The notes under the pieces were generated by a model. It did not search any database and was not told the DNA's origin. It saw nothing but the letters and a program-made list of their open reading frames with translations. A DNA stretch of 64,000 bases from Scatacola_A faecigallinarum (lineage in GTDB: Bacteria > Pseudomonadota > Alphaproteobacteria > RF32 > CAG-239): contig DVOM01000024.1 in assembly GCA_018713605.1 (NCBI GenBank), positions 1-64,000 of the forward strand. The letters run 5' to 3'. A program made the translations under genes and the position numbers. Numbering within the stretch: position 1 is the stretch's first letter; every line of letters begins with the position of its first letter. Positions 17,597 through 26,727 of this stretch are shown piece by piece.

Positions 17597-18037
17597 TTAG
17601 GCTAAGTCCTTGACCATACGGGCAAAAGTGATGCCCTGATCTTCGAAGATTTCGCCTTCCTGACGATAGCCCATTTTTTCGTAAAAGTTGACGACCGAGA
17701 GCATGGCATGCATGACAAGGCGTGAATAGCCGGCTTCTCTGGCGCGTTTTTCGGCGTATTTTACCATTTCGCGGCCAATGCCTTCGCCCTGATAACGGTT
17801 GTCGACAGCAACCTGCATCATGCGGATTTCTTCGTTGTTGACCGGTGCCAGAATCAGTCCGCCGACCAAGGCGTCGTCCAGGCTTTCGATGCAGCCGATG
17901 TGAAGATAGCCGGCTTCCTTGTCGCGGTGCATGTCCAGAAATTTGAGACCCAGCGGCTCGAGAAGGACTTTGTAGCGGAGTTCGACCAAGTCGTCATAGC
18001 GGGAAGATCCGAACGGAATGTCAATCATTTTTTTCAT
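17597..18037 (-). CDS. GNAT-family N-acetyltransferase
   Basis: A 146-residue GNAT acetyltransferase. The acetyl-CoA binding motif A is MQVAVDNRYQGEGIGREMVKYAEKRA (about 75-100; Q-G-x-G-x-G loop YQGEGIG), followed by LVMHAMLSVVNFYEKMGYRQEG (motif B). The start at 18037 follows a strong GGAGGG; the frame extends upstream but without a ribosome site. Substrate unknown. It is a single gene divergent from lepA. Confidence 0.88.
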   Translation of the reverse strand: MKKMIDIPFGSSRYDDLVELRYKVLLEPLGLKFLDMHRDKEAGYLHIGCIESLDDALVGGLILAPVNNEEIRMMQVAVDNRYQGEGIGREMVKYAEKRAREAGYSRLVMHAMLSVVNFYEKMGYRQEGEIFEDQGITFARMVKDLA

Positions 18038-18169
18038 GGCGCCCTCCTTAGCTGGTTTCTTCCTATTATAAGCACAAATTGATAATTCAATCAATATTAT
18101 ATTGCTTAATCCGAGATTTTCATTTATCTATTACTCAAGAAAAATTTTTAAACGGAAACAGTAAAAAAG

Positions 18170-19975
18170 ATGACAACCGATTTGAATTTAATCAGAAACT
18201 TTGCCATTATTGCCCATATTGACCATGGAAAGTCGACGCTGGCGGACCGCATGATTGAATACTGCGGCGGACTTGAACGCCGCGAAATGACCGAGCAGGT
18301 GCTGGACTCCATGGACATCGAAAAAGAGCGCGGCATTACTATCAAGGCGCAGACCGTGCGGCTGAACTATAAGGCCGACGACGGCAAAACCTATCAGTTA
18401 AATCTGATGGATACGCCGGGACATGTGGACTTTTCTTACGAGGTTTCGCGTTCGCTGGCTTCCTGTGAGGGATCGGTGCTGGTGGTGGATGCAACTCAGG
18501 GCGTCGAAGCGCAGACATTGGCTAACGTATATCTGGCGCTGGACAACAATCATGAAATCGTTCCGGTGTTAAACAAGGTTGATTTGCCTTCCGCGGATGC
18601 GGCGCGGGTCAAGCAGCAGATTGAAGACGTCATCGGGCTGGATGCGTCCGACGCGGTAGAAACTTCCGGCAAGACCGGTCTGGGCGTGAAGGATCTGCTT
18701 GAGGCGATTGTTCATCGGCTCCCTGCGCCGCAGGGCAGTGCCGAAGCGCCGTTGCAGGCGCTGCTGATTGACAGCTGGTATGATCCGTATTTGGGCGTGG
18801 TAATTCTGGTGCGGATTAAGGACGGCGTGCTGAAAAAGAAAATGCAGATAAGGATGATGAGCAGCAACGCGACTTATCAGGTGGAAAAAGTCGGTATTTT
18901 TACGCCGAAAATGCAGGACATTGAGGCGCTGTATCCGGGGGAGGTCGGTTTTCTGACCGCGAGCATCAAGAGTGTCAGCGACTGCCGGGTCGGCGATACG
19001 ATTACCGACAACAAAAATCCCTGCGCCGCGCCTCTGCACGGGTTTAAGCCGTCGGTGCCGGTCGTGTTCTGTTCGATTTTTCCGGTTGACAGCAGTCAGT
19101 ACGAGAGTTTGAAAGACGCTTTGGCCAAGCTGAAGCTCAACGATGCGAGCATTGACTATCAGAACGAAAATTCGGCCGCTCTGGGGTTGGGGTTCCGCTG
19201 TGGTTTTCTCGGGCTGCTGCATATGGAAATTATTCAGGAGCGGCTGGGGCGCGAGTTTGATCTTGACCTGATTACGACGGCACCCTCGGTGGCTTATAAA
19301 ATCCACATGACCAACGGCGAAACGATAACGCTGCACAATCCGGCCGATATGCCTGATTTGTCGCAGGTGGCGTCGATTGAGGAGCCGATGGTCAAGGCGA
19401 CGATTATGGTGCCGGACGAATATCTGGGTGCGGTTCTCAAACTCTGTACCGAACGCCGCGGCGAACAGCATGAGCTGACCTATGTCGGCAGCCGGGCTAT
19501 GGTGGTTTATCAGATTCCGCTGAACGAAATCGTTTTTGACTTTTATGACCGTCTGAAATCGATTACCAGCGGTTATGCCAGCTTTGACTATGAGCTGACC
19601 GGCTATGAGGAATCCGACCTGGTTAAAGTGCAGATTCTGATTAACGAAGAACCGGTTGACGCGCTGGCGTTTCTTTGTCACCGTTCGGAAGCGGAATCGC
19701 GCGGACGGCAGATTTGCGAGCGTCTGAAAGATCTGATTCCGCGGCATTTGTTCAAAATTCCGATTCAGGCGGCCATCGGCGGGCGCGTGGTGGCGCGCGA
19801 AACGATTTCAGCGCTGCGCAAAGACGTGACGGCCAAGTGTTACGGCGGTGACGTTACCCGTAAGCGCAAGCTGTTGGACAAGCAGAAAAAAGGCAAGCTC
19901 AGAATGCGCCAGTTCGGCAAGGTTGAAGTTCCCCAATCGGCGTTTATTGAGGCTTTGCGTATCGGCGACAAGTAA
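18170..19975 (+). CDS. lepA: Elongation factor 4 (back-translocase LepA)
   Basis: A 601-residue translational GTPase LepA/EF4. G1 is AHIDHGKST (about 16-24), G3 is [12 protein letters not shown] and G4 is NKVD. The C-terminal domain specific to LepA contains [21 protein letters not shown]. It has normal full length. The start context is weak (AAAAAG). Two cores of the repeated structured element follow, beginning 3 nt after the stop. Confidence 0.97.
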   Translation: MTTDLNLIRNFAIIAHIDHGKSTLADRMIEYCGGLERREMTEQVLDSMDIEKERGITIKAQTVRLNYKADDGKTYQLNLMDTPGHVDFSYEVSRSLASCEGSVLVVDATQGVEAQTLANVYLALDNNHEIVPVLNKVDLPSADAARVKQQIEDVIGLDASDAVETSGKTGLGVKDLLEAIVHRLPAPQGSAEAPLQALLIDSWYDPYLGVVILVRIKDGVLKKKMQIRMMSSNATYQVEKVGIFTPKMQDIEALYPGEVGFLTASIKSVSDCRVGDTITDNKNPCAAPLHGFKPSVPVVFCSIFPVDSSQYESLKDALAKLKLNDASIDYQNENSAALGLGFRCGFLGLLHMEIIQERLGREFDLDLITTAPSVAYKIHMTNGETITLHNPADMPDLSQVASIEEPMVKATIMVPDEYLGAVLKLCTERRGEQHELTYVGSRAMVVYQIPLNEIVFDFYDRLKSITSGYASFDYELTGYEESDLVKVQILINEEPVDALAFLCHRSEAESRGRQICERLKDLIPRHLFKIPIQAAIGGRVVARETISALRKDVTAKCYGGDVTRKRKLLDKQKKGKLRMRQFGKVEVPQSAFIEALRIGDK

Positions 19976-19978
19976 AAA

Positions 19979-20098
19979 CCTCGTATAACGGGGAACTAAT
20001 ACAGGATTAGCGGGTAATAAAATTATTTCTCTTACACTCCGGGCTTTTTGCGAAATCTGTATAACGGAGGACTAATACGAAATGTCGGGGAGGTAAGT
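19979..20098 (+). ncRNA. Repeated structured 3' element, copies B and C (after lepA)
   Basis: Copy B starts at 19979 with a left arm almost identical to copy A over 38 nt (CCTCGTATAACGGGGAA..). Its right arm (about 20019-20049) is diverged but keeps the T-run. Copy C (core at 20057-20078, CTGTATAACGG..ACTAATAC) follows in the same orientation. Its downstream GGAGGTAAG can pair with CTTACaCTCC at 20031-20040. Read on the minus strand, the CCCCGTTATACGAGG-T5 end could also terminate ruvX transcripts. Confidence 0.55.
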
Positions 20099-20100
20099 GT

Positions 20101-20559
20101 TCAGACAAAGCGGAGGGCATCGAGTGCTCCTTGCAGAATGTAGGCGGCGGCAGAAGAATCGAGAACTTTGCGGCGTTTGCTTCGGGACATGTCGACTTCT
20201 TTAATCAGAAAGTTTTCCATGGCTGATGACGATAATCTTTCGTCCCAGAAAAAGACCGGCAGGCCGGTTGCTTTTTGCAGCTTTTCGGCAAAGGCGCGGA
20301 CTTCTTTGGCGATTTCTCCCTCTTCGCCGTTCATTTGCAGGGGCAGGCCGAAGACCATGCCGCCGATTTCCTTTTCCGACAGGATTTGGCTGATTTCGGC
20401 CAGATCTTTTTCCCAGCTGCCGCGCTGGATGATTTTATGTGACGTGGCAACGGTCAGCAGCAGGTCGGAGACGGCGACGCCGAGACGTTTGGCGCCGTAG
20501 TCGAAACCGATGAGCGCCCGGTAGGGTTTAAGGGCTGATTTAAATTCGCGGATATCCAA
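20101..20559 (-). CDS. ruvX: Holliday-junction resolvase-like protein RuvX (YqgF)
   Basis: A 152-residue YqgF/RuvX protein with an RNase H fold, implicated in 16S rRNA 5'-end maturation and Holliday-junction processing. GFDYGAKRLGVAVSD carries the first catalytic Asp. VFGLPLQMNGEEGE and FFWDERLSSSAMENFL carry the second and third acidic regions; KRRKVLDSSAAAYIL is the last motif. The length is normal. It is divergent from tolB across a 108-bp intergenic region containing an inverted repeat. Confidence 0.93.
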   Translation of the reverse strand: MDIREFKSALKPYRALIGFDYGAKRLGVAVSDLLLTVATSHKIIQRGSWEKDLAEISQILSEKEIGGMVFGLPLQMNGEEGEIAKEVRAFAEKLQKATGLPVFFWDERLSSSAMENFLIKEVDMSRSKRRKVLDSSAAAYILQGALDALRFV

Positions 20560-20574
20560 GTCTTACCTCTTTTA

Positions 20575-20624
20575 ATTCTTAAAAATACAGCTATTTGCTA
20601 ATTGATTTTTAAGAATATTATACT
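20575..20624 (+). promoter_or_regulatory. tolB promoter with overlapping inverted repeat
   Basis: TTGCTA (20595-20600), an 18-nt spacer and TATACT (20619-20624) precede tolB by 43 nt. A 12-bp inverted repeat, ATTCTTAAAAAT (20575-20586) and ATTTTTAAGAAT (20605-20616), overlaps the spacer. It would suit an operator controlling tolB and possibly divergent ruvX. Confidence 0.5.
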
Positions 20625-20667
20625 ACTATTCTGCTCAAGTAAAATTCTTTTTCTCATAGGTGATATA

Positions 20668-21981
20668 ATGAAATTAAAATATATTTTAGCCCTCGTTATG
20701 TGTTTGGTCGTAACCCCGGCTAAAGCCGAACTGCAAATCGACGTCAACGGCGCAATGCGTGATCCGCTGCCGCTGGCTTTTCCCGAGATGATTCACGAAG
20801 GTTTCTGGGTTGGCCAGTATGCCGGCAAAATCCGCAGCGTGGTTATCGCGGATTTGGAGCGTTCGGGGCTGTTCCGCATTATTCCCGAAAACAGCTATAT
20901 TCAGGAGCTTACTTCGGTGGACGAGCAGCCGAACTTTGTTGACTGGAAGGCAATTAATGCGCATGCTCTGGTACAGAGTGCCGTCAAGGAAGTGAATCCG
21001 AACACGCTGCGGGTCGAGTTTCGCCTGTGGGACGTTTATGCCGAGAATCAGCTCAAAGGTCAGTCTTTTACCACAACCAAAGACAACTGGCGCCGGGTAG
21101 CCCATGTGATTGCCGACGCCATTTATGAGCGCCTGACCGGCGAGAAGGGTTATTTTGACACCCGGATTGTTTATGTTTCCGAAACCGGGCCGGCGACCAA
21201 GCGCGTCAAGCGGCTGGCGATTATGGATCAGGACGGCGAAAACCACAAGTTTTTGACTTCCGGCGCCGCGATGGCTCTCACGCCGCGTTTTTCGCCGAAT
21301 CTGCAGAAAGTGACCTATATGTCTTATGCCGGTTCCATGCCGAAAGTTTATATTCTGGATATTGAAACCGGCCGTCAGGAACTGCTGGGATCTTTTCCGG
21401 GCATGACCTTTGCGCCGCGTTTTTCTCCGGACAGCAGCAAGGTTCTGCTGAGCTATGCGAACAACGGCCGCACCAATATCTACGAGATGGATTTAAAACG
21501 CCGCACCAGCAAACAGCTGACTTCAGGTCCGGCCATTGATACGTCGCCGAGCTATTCGCCCGACGGCAGCCAGATTGTGTTTAACTCCGACCGCGGCGGC
21601 AATCAGCAGCTTTATGTTATGAATGCCGACGGTTCCGACGTGCACCGTATCAGTTTCGGTACCGGGCGTTATGCGACGCCGGTGTGGTCGCCGCGCGGCG
21701 ATTATATCGCCTTTACGAAAATGGCCAACGGTCAGTTCTATATCGGCGTTATGTATCCGGACGGCAGCGGCGAGCGTTTGCTGGCCAGCGGCTATCTGGT
21801 CGAAGGGCCGACCTGGTCGCCGAACGGCCGCGTGTTGATGTATTTCCGCCAGGATAAGGGGAATTCTCGCAGCAATGCGCCGGTCAAGCTGTATTCAATC
21901 GATTTGACCGGATATAACGAGCGGATGATTGTGACGCCGGCCGAGGCTTCAGATCCGGCCTGGTCGCCGCTGTTGCCCTGA
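20668..21981 (+). CDS. tolB: Tol-Pal system periplasmic protein TolB
   Basis: A 437-residue periplasmic component of the Tol-Pal system, which supports outer-membrane constriction and interacts with Pal. Signal peptide [20 protein letters not shown]. The N-terminal domain is followed by a beta-propeller with repeated segments of the type [39 protein letters not shown] and [11 protein letters not shown]. The ATG at 20668 follows AGGTGATA and is preferred because it gives a normal signal peptide. The rest of the tol cluster (tolQRA) is not in the window, and pal lies at 53 kb. Confidence 0.95.
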   Translation: MKLKYILALVMCLVVTPAKAELQIDVNGAMRDPLPLAFPEMIHEGFWVGQYAGKIRSVVIADLERSGLFRIIPENSYIQELTSVDEQPNFVDWKAINAHALVQSAVKEVNPNTLRVEFRLWDVYAENQLKGQSFTTTKDNWRRVAHVIADAIYERLTGEKGYFDTRIVYVSETGPATKRVKRLAIMDQDGENHKFLTSGAAMALTPRFSPNLQKVTYMSYAGSMPKVYILDIETGRQELLGSFPGMTFAPRFSPDSSKVLLSYANNGRTNIYEMDLKRRTSKQLTSGPAIDTSPSYSPDGSQIVFNSDRGGNQQLYVMNADGSDVHRISFGTGRYATPVWSPRGDYIAFTKMANGQFYIGVMYPDGSGERLLASGYLVEGPTWSPNGRVLMYFRQDKGNSRSNAPVKLYSIDLTGYNERMIVTPAEASDPAWSPLLP

Positions 21982-21992
21982 TTTGCAGAAAA

Positions 21993-22016
21993 GCCCCTCA
22001 AAAGAGGGGTTTTTTC
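21993..22016 (+). terminator. Intrinsic terminator after tolB
   Basis: CCCCTC-AAAA-GAGGGG followed by T7 (22010-22016), 12 nt after the stop. Confidence 0.85.
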
Positions 22017-22019
22017 TTT

Positions 22020-22290
22020 GTCATGTTCGGCCTTGAGCCGGACATCTCCCCTACAGATTCCCCGGTCAAGCCGGGGAATGACGAAAAAGAAAAAAAGCCG
22101 GGCAATGACAGTATCATTTTCTTTCCCCTGTTACCCTCGGGCTTGTCCCGGGGTCTCTGGATTGCCGTGTGTAAATTCCCAACTACGTTGGGCCCCTTTC
22201 GTTCCGTAAGCCTCGAATTTCGCTTATAGCTCGTTCTCGCCAACTATCGACTCCAAGTCCGGCAATGACGATATTATTTTTTTGTTTGAC
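22020..22290. repeat. Dispersed palindromic repeats, cluster 2, with nested insert
   Basis: The units include ATGTTCGGC..GCCGGACAT (22021-22044) and ATTCCCCGG..CCGGGGAAT (22057-22079). Another unit, GATTGCCG (22160-22167) and CCGGCAATGACG (22259-22270), is split by about 90 nt. Its intact form occurs at 40741. The inserted stretch (GTTCCGTAAGCCTCG..CTCGCCAAC) is similar to 40910-40965, suggesting a second repeat family. No gene is seen in this 330-bp gap. Confidence 0.7.
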
Positions 22291-22310
22291 TTGCAATCAC
22301 GGGGCTTTTT

Positions 22311-22538
22311 TCATATCAGGCTGATTTTGACGGTTTTGCCGTAGGCTTTGGCCAGCTGGTGCAGATGGCCGATGTCAACCGGTTTGATGACGACTTCCAG
22401 CAAGTCGATAATATTGGCCGGAATGCCGGACAGCTTTTCAACCTGTGTCAGCGATAAATGCGCGCTGATGCGGGCTTCGCGCAGCTGGCGGGCAATGCCG
22501 TTCCTGATTTTGATGATTTCGTGGTTTTTGGTTGCCAT
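22311..22538 (-). CDS. Small XRE-family helix-turn-helix protein
   Basis: A 75-residue DNA-binding protein that is little more than a Cro/C1-type HTH. RQLREARISAHLSLTQVEKLSGIPANIIDLLE covers the helix-turn-helix (about 17-48), followed by VDIGHLHQLAKAYGKTVKISLI. The Met at 22538 lies 10 nt after AAGGAG. No partner toxin gene is visible next to it. The probable structured RNA with an intrinsic terminator lies directly upstream (22743-22566), so it may be an attenuating leader for this gene or an independent RNA. Confidence 0.75.
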   Translation of the reverse strand: MATKNHEIIKIRNGIARQLREARISAHLSLTQVEKLSGIPANIIDLLEVVIKPVDIGHLHQLAKAYGKTVKISLI

Positions 22539-22565
22539 TATGTTCAACTCCTTCAATGTTTTGTT

Positions 22566-22598
22566 AAAACAAAACCACCTTACTTGACGGTAAGGTGG
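22566..22598 (-). terminator. Terminator of the structured RNA, ahead of the XRE gene
   Basis: CCACCTTAC-CGTCAA-GTAAGGTGG on the minus strand followed by TTTTGTTTT. It lies 28 nt before the XRE start codon, the usual place for an attenuator. Confidence 0.8.
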
Positions 22599-22743
22599 GA
22601 GGAGTTGGAAACTGTATAGAGACAGTACGCTTATTCGCCCGCAAAGCGGCTTATCTCGCGTCATCCTCCACAAAGGAGGTTATAATCGGTTCTCTATAAG
22701 GAGTTTCCACACTCCGCCGCCGGTTTAACCGTTTCCGTCGGCA
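22566..22743 (-). ncRNA. Probable structured RNA (~178 nt) with own promoter and terminator
   Basis: On the minus strand a 5' hairpin (GCCG..CGGC around CGGTTAAACCG) is followed by a closing stem of about 20 bp in three blocks: GGAGT/ACTCC, GGAAACT/AGTTTCC and TATAGAGA/TCTCTATA. The stem encloses two hairpins, CCTCC-TTTGT-GGAGG and CCGC-TTT-GCGG. The second is flanked by near-repeats GCGAGATAAGC and GCGAATAAGC. The RNA ends with an intrinsic terminator. I could not match it to 6S, SRP, tmRNA, RNase P or a riboswitch consensus I know. It may be a leader/attenuator of the XRE gene or a free sRNA. Confidence 0.6.
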
Positions 22744-22749
22744 GAAATG

Positions 22750-22777
22750 ATTATAAGCGGTAATTTCTAATTTGCAA
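22750..22777 (-). promoter_or_regulatory. Promoter of the structured RNA / XRE unit
   Basis: TTGCAA (22777-22772), a 16-nt spacer and a perfect TATAAT (22755-22750) on the minus strand, just downstream of the amidase stop codon. Predicted transcription start near 22743. Confidence 0.65.
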
Positions 22778-22785
22778 TGAAGATT

Positions 22786-23517
22786 TTAAGACTTACCGGC
22801 ATAGCTGTAGGCGACGGCTTTAAGCGTGCGGATAAACTTTTCGCCTTGCAGAAGTTCCCGTCGGCCGATCGGGTAGACATTGTCGACCAGATGTTTTATA
22901 TCCGGGTCTACGGCAACTTCTTGCGGCAGGAAACGACGGCGGAAAGCATAAGCCGAGGCGATGGTCTTTTCCTCGTCACGAGTGTCATAGCCGATGATTT
23001 TCAGAAGCTCGGTCGGGTCGTCAACGCCGATTTTTTCGGCATTGCGGAGCTGATACCATAAACCGATGCCTTCGCGCGCCAGACGTTTCCACGGAAAACG
23101 AATGCCGGGATCCGGTTTGCGTGTGGGGGCAATATCAGAATGGGCGACGATGCGGCGCGGGTCAAGGTTGTATTTTTTTATCAGTTTGCGGCAGAAGGGA
23201 ATCAGCTTTTCAATCTGAGCTTCGGCAAAGTCCTGCTGTCCCAGGCTCAGATTGCCGATTTCAATGCCGATTGAATGCGAATTCAAATCCGTGTCAATCC
23301 CTTGCCAATAGCCGGCTCCGGCATGCCAGGCACGTTTTGGTTCATCGACCATGCGGGTAATCCTGCCGTTGAGGTCGACGAAGTAGTGGCAGCTCAGTTC
23401 CAGTTTGTCGAGACTTTCAAAAACTTCGTCGGCGTCGGCGTGACAGGTGGCGTGAAGCACGAGCATGTCGACCGGCGTTCGGCGTTCGTTGTAGTGGGGA
23501 AGAAAGCATTCCTGCAT
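22786..23517 (-). CDS. N-acetylmuramoyl-L-alanine amidase (Amidase_2), signal-less
   Basis: A 243-residue zinc amidase of the AmpD/AmiD family that cleaves between MurNAc and L-Ala of murein fragments. Zinc ligand regions are visible: MLVLHATCHA (first His, about 22), RAWHAGAGYW and IVAHSDIAPTRKPDPG (last His and the K-x-D-P motif). No signal peptide is present, so a cytosolic AmpD-like recycling role is likely. AGGAACCG, overlapping the stop of the previous gene, lies before the ATG. It is downstream of the DjlA-like gene by 9 nt, so the two are probably co-transcribed. The C-terminal region (about 160-243) is an extra helical segment. Confidence 0.85.
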   Translation of the reverse strand: MQECFLPHYNERRTPVDMLVLHATCHADADEVFESLDKLELSCHYFVDLNGRITRMVDEPKRAWHAGAGYWQGIDTDLNSHSIGIEIGNLSLGQQDFAEAQIEKLIPFCRKLIKKYNLDPRRIVAHSDIAPTRKPDPGIRFPWKRLAREGIGLWYQLRNAEKIGVDDPTELLKIIGYDTRDEEKTIASAYAFRRRFLPQEVAVDPDIKHLVDNVYPIGRRELLQGEKFIRTLKAVAYSYAGKS

Positions 23518-23526
23518 CGGCGGTTC

Positions 23527-24699
23527 CTAAATGGTCTTGCGGCTTTTCATGATATTTTGATAAGCATTGTTGATTTCGGCCATTTTGAGCGTATAGGCCT
23601 CGATGGTGCCGCGGTCGGCGCCGTTGGCCTGTGCACGGTCGGGATGATACAGGTTAATCAGTTCTTTCCAGCGGCGTTTGATTTCGCAGTTGCTGGCGTT
23701 GCAGAAAACGCCGAGCACCTGATAACAGTCATTCAGCGAAGAGGCCTGGGTGCGGATTTCGAAATTCTGGCGAATGGCTTCGAAATTGCCGTCGGGAAGT
23801 TCGATGATGGTTGCTACCGAACGGATAATGCCGAGTTCGGCATCGCCGAAACGACCGTCGGCCACGGCGATTTTGAATAGGTTTTCAACGATGCTTTCCT
23901 GCAGGTTGAGGTCGTCTTTGGCCAACAGGCGCAGCTGAAATGCATAGGGTTCAAAGTTGTCGGCAGTTTGTTTGGCTTCGTTGAAAATGCGGGCGAGTTT
24001 GTCGTTGCTGCCGGCGGTAATGTCAAAAATCTTTTTGAAAGCGCGGATTTCGTTTTCGCTGACCTGTCCGTCGGCCTTGGCAACTTTTGCCGACAGTCCG
24101 GCCATGGACTGAATCAGCGAAACCTTGCGGGCTTCGGCGGAATGCAGCGCCAGCTTGAGCGGATTTATTCTGGCCCAGAAACCGAGCAGGCGGTTGATTT
24201 TCAGCTTGCTGCGCCAGGTGCCTTCCAGCCGGTAGAGATCGGCGAAAAAGCCGATAATGATGCCGGCAAACAACACAATCCGGCTGTGCAGCGAAAAGCC
24301 GAGAATGAAGCCGAAGATTTTTCCCCAATGGCGGTTCCAGAAATGTTCAAAGCCTTTTTTTGCATCTTTGACCAGGGCGTTGCCACGGACGTCGAACAGG
24401 ATGTGTCCGAGAATGAACAGGGTTATAAAGCCGCCCCAGCCGAAAGCTGCCGCGCCGAGCAGCGCTCCCCAGACTTTGCCGAACAGGTTGTCGTCAAGCC
24501 GACTGTAATATTTGTAAAAGCCATAGGGAAGCAGCAGACGGACATTGTCGTCCAGTTCGCTCAGGCGGTTCTCAATCCATTTGCCGACCAGCGAACGGTC
24601 AATCAGCAGATGGCCGAGGAACATTCCCCAGAAAAAACCGGCGGCGCCGAACAAGCGCAGCCCGATGACAGATAACGTGAATTTGCCCAGCGGTGCCAT
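23527..24699 (-). CDS. DjlA-like membrane co-chaperone (TerB + DnaJ domains)
   Basis: A 390-residue membrane-anchored DnaJ-like protein. The N-terminal half has several hydrophobic segments (about 8-30, 75-100, 125-150). A TerB-like helical domain follows (about 195-295, SLIQSMAGLSAKVAKADGQV). The C-terminal J domain (about 325-390) contains the HPD motif in NLYHPDRAQ. E. coli DjlA has the order TM-TerB-J with a single membrane segment; here the membrane part is much larger. The J domain would recruit DnaK to the membrane (family knowledge). It lies 64 nt downstream of pgeF, so it may be part of the same transcript. Confidence 0.8.
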   Translation of the reverse strand: MAPLGKFTLSVIGLRLFGAAGFFWGMFLGHLLIDRSLVGKWIENRLSELDDNVRLLLPYGFYKYYSRLDDNLFGKVWGALLGAAAFGWGGFITLFILGHILFDVRGNALVKDAKKGFEHFWNRHWGKIFGFILGFSLHSRIVLFAGIIIGFFADLYRLEGTWRSKLKINRLLGFWARINPLKLALHSAEARKVSLIQSMAGLSAKVAKADGQVSENEIRAFKKIFDITAGSNDKLARIFNEAKQTADNFEPYAFQLRLLAKDDLNLQESIVENLFKIAVADGRFGDAELGIIRSVATIIELPDGNFEAIRQNFEIRTQASSLNDCYQVLGVFCNASNCEIKRRWKELINLYHPDRAQANGADRGTIEAYTLKMAEINNAYQNIMKSRKTI

Positions 24700-24763
24700 A
24701 AACTTTCTTCTTAACGGTTAATGATGGCTCATAATAGCTTAAATTTCCCGGAAAATAAAGCTC

Positions 24764-25519
24764 TTATAAAGTTATGGTTGATAACTGCACCGGAAAGTCG
24801 GCAGGGCGTGTTATGCGGCTGAGGCGGCATTCGCGGCGGTAGCTGAAATAGTCCGGGTCGGTGAAGGTGTCGATACCGGAGGCGGCAATGTTTTCAATGC
24901 CGAATTTGCGCAGACGGAAGAGCAGGTACTGTTCCATGTCAAAAAGATAACATTCGGTGCCGGCCGGCGTGAAAAAACTTTGGTTTTCCGGATCCTGCGC
25001 GAGGAACTCGCTGAGCATGTCGGTCCGGGTCTCAAAAGATTTTTTTTGCAGGCAGGGGCCGACGGCCGCGGCAATATGTTTTAATTCGGCGCCGTGTTGC
25101 AGCATCAGAGCCAGCGTGTTCTCCATAATGCCGCGCACCGCGCCGCGCCAGCCGGCGTGCGCGGCGCCGATGACGCCGTTTTTGAAGTCGGCAAACAAAA
25201 CCGGTGCGCAGTCGGCGGTTGTTATGCCGAGCAGAATTCCGGGCCTGTCCGTTACAAAACCGTCGGCCTCAATCCGGTGCAGCGAAGGGGCGTCTGTATA
25301 TTCGGCATGGCCGGTTACGCCCTGACAGGGAAAAGCGGCGGCAGCTGCCGCCATCCCGAAAGTGCTGGCGGCAATGTTGATATTTTGTCTGATGTTTTCC
25401 GGGGCATCGGCACTTTTGCGGTTGACGTTCAAGCTTTCGTAACGGCTGTTTGAAACGCCGCCGTGACGGTCGAAAAAGCGGTGTTTGTCCGCCGGCAGGT
25501 TGGGCGCGTTCCAGCTCAT
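24764..25519 (-). CDS. pgeF: Purine nucleoside phosphorylase of the YfiH/LACC1 family
   Basis: A 251-residue YfiH/PgeF (Cu-oxidase_4) protein. TADCAPVLFAD holds the conserved Cys, and AAHAGWRGAVRG holds the conserved His; RHGGVS near the N-terminus is also typical. Members phosphorolyse adenosine and inosine, and one member in E. coli edits UDP-MurNAc carrying L-Ser. The start overlaps the deoB stop by 4 bp (ATGA). It is therefore the last gene of a nucleoside-salvage operon, which favours a nucleoside phosphorylase role here over a murein role. Confidence 0.88.
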   Translation of the reverse strand: MSWNAPNLPADKHRFFDRHGGVSNSRYESLNVNRKSADAPENIRQNINIAASTFGMAAAAAAFPCQGVTGHAEYTDAPSLHRIEADGFVTDRPGILLGITTADCAPVLFADFKNGVIGAAHAGWRGAVRGIMENTLALMLQHGAELKHIAAAVGPCLQKKSFETRTDMLSEFLAQDPENQSFFTPAGTECYLFDMEQYLLFRLRKFGIENIAASGIDTFTDPDYFSYRRECRLSRITRPADFPVQLSTITL

Positions 25520-26712
25520 TTCAAAAAGCTTTCGCCGTAAGCGAGCGGAGCAATGTCCAAAAAGGCGGCAATGCTTTGACCGAGGTCGGCATAGGAGGCG
25601 CGTCGTCCGAGACTGCGGGGAGCGACTTGGCGGCCGAACATGAGCACCGGCACCTGCTCGCGGGTGTGGTCGGTTCCTTCATAGGTTGGGTCGTTGCCGT
25701 GGTCGGCGGTGATGAACAGCAGGTCGTCATCGCGAATGTGCGGCAGAATCTCAGGCAGGCGCGAATCGAAATATTCCAGCCCTTCGGCATAGCCTTTGAC
25801 ATTGCGGCGATGGCCCCAGAGCATGTCAAAGTCTTCAAAATTGGTAAAAATCAGACTGTTGTCCGGTGCGGTTCGTAAGGCGCCGAGGGTCAGGTTCCAA
25901 AGCTCTTCCAAACCGGCGCCGTGGATTTCTTCGGTAATGCCGCGGTGCGCATAAATGTCATTGATTGCGCCGATGGCAAAGACATCGCGCCCGGCGGCTT
26001 TCAGTCGGTCGAGCAGCGTGTCGCCGAAAGGTTGCGCGGTGTAATCGCGGCGGAATTTGGTGCGGGTAAAGCTTCCGGCTTTTTCGCCGATGAACGGGCG
26101 GGCGATAATACGGCCGATATTATACGGCTGTACATACCGGTAAGCAATCTGGCACAGTTCGTACAGACGCTCCAGCCCGAAATGCTCCTGATGGGCGGCA
26201 ATTTGCAGGTTGCTGTCGGCTGAGGTGTAGAAAATCGGTTTGCCGGTGGCAATGTGTTCTTCGCCCAGCTCCTGAATAATTACGGTTCCTGAAGCGGCTT
26301 TGTTGCCGAGGATGCCGTCAAGACCGGCTTCGGCGCAGATGCCGGCAACCAGGCCGGCCGGGAAAGACGGGTAAGCCGGCGGAAAGTGTCCCCAGCCCTT
26401 GAGGTTGGGCAGGCCGGCCAGTTCCCAGTGTCCGGAAACGGTGTCTTTGTCGGCGCTGATTTCGCGCATGCAGCCCCAGGCGGAGGGAAGGCCGAGCCGG
26501 CTTTCCGCCTGAACGGAAAGTGCCGTTTGGCGGCCGGTTGCCAGTTCCGAGGCTTTGCAAAGTCCGAGGCCGGCCAGGTTAGGAATCTTCATGTCCGGAC
26601 AGGCGGCGGCAATGTGGCCGAAAGTGTCGGCTCCGTCATTGCTGAATTTTCCGGCATCCGGCGCTCCGCCGATACCGAAGGAATCCATCATCAAAATTAC
26701 GGCGCGTCCCAT
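25516..26712 (-). CDS. deoB: Phosphopentomutase
   Basis: A 398-residue phosphopentomutase that interconverts (deoxy)ribose 1-phosphate and 5-phosphate, linking phosphorolysis to DeoC and the pentose pathway. It is an alkaline-phosphatase-superfamily enzyme. The first metal motif is LMMDSFGIGGAPDA (Asp10), and DKDTVSGHWELAG holds the phospho-acceptor Thr. TSADSNLQIAAH and ITADHGNDPTYEGTDHTRE supply the remaining metal ligands. AAGGAGAAC precedes the ATG. It is 15 nt downstream of deoA. Confidence 0.96.
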   Translation of the reverse strand: MGRAVILMMDSFGIGGAPDAGKFSNDGADTFGHIAAACPDMKIPNLAGLGLCKASELATGRQTALSVQAESRLGLPSAWGCMREISADKDTVSGHWELAGLPNLKGWGHFPPAYPSFPAGLVAGICAEAGLDGILGNKAASGTVIIQELGEEHIATGKPIFYTSADSNLQIAAHQEHFGLERLYELCQIAYRYVQPYNIGRIIARPFIGEKAGSFTRTKFRRDYTAQPFGDTLLDRLKAAGRDVFAIGAINDIYAHRGITEEIHGAGLEELWNLTLGALRTAPDNSLIFTNFEDFDMLWGHRRNVKGYAEGLEYFDSRLPEILPHIRDDDLLFITADHGNDPTYEGTDHTREQVPVLMFGRQVAPRSLGRRASYADLGQSIAAFLDIAPLAYGESFLK

Positions 26713-26727
26713 TTTGTTCTCCTTGTG

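Noticed and set aside
22566..22743. Identity of the structured RNA as 6S RNA, SRP RNA or tmRNA
   Set aside because: The length is near that of 6S RNA, but there is no single long hairpin with a central bubble; no SRP GGAA-tetraloop/asymmetric loop pair and no tRNA-like end were seen.
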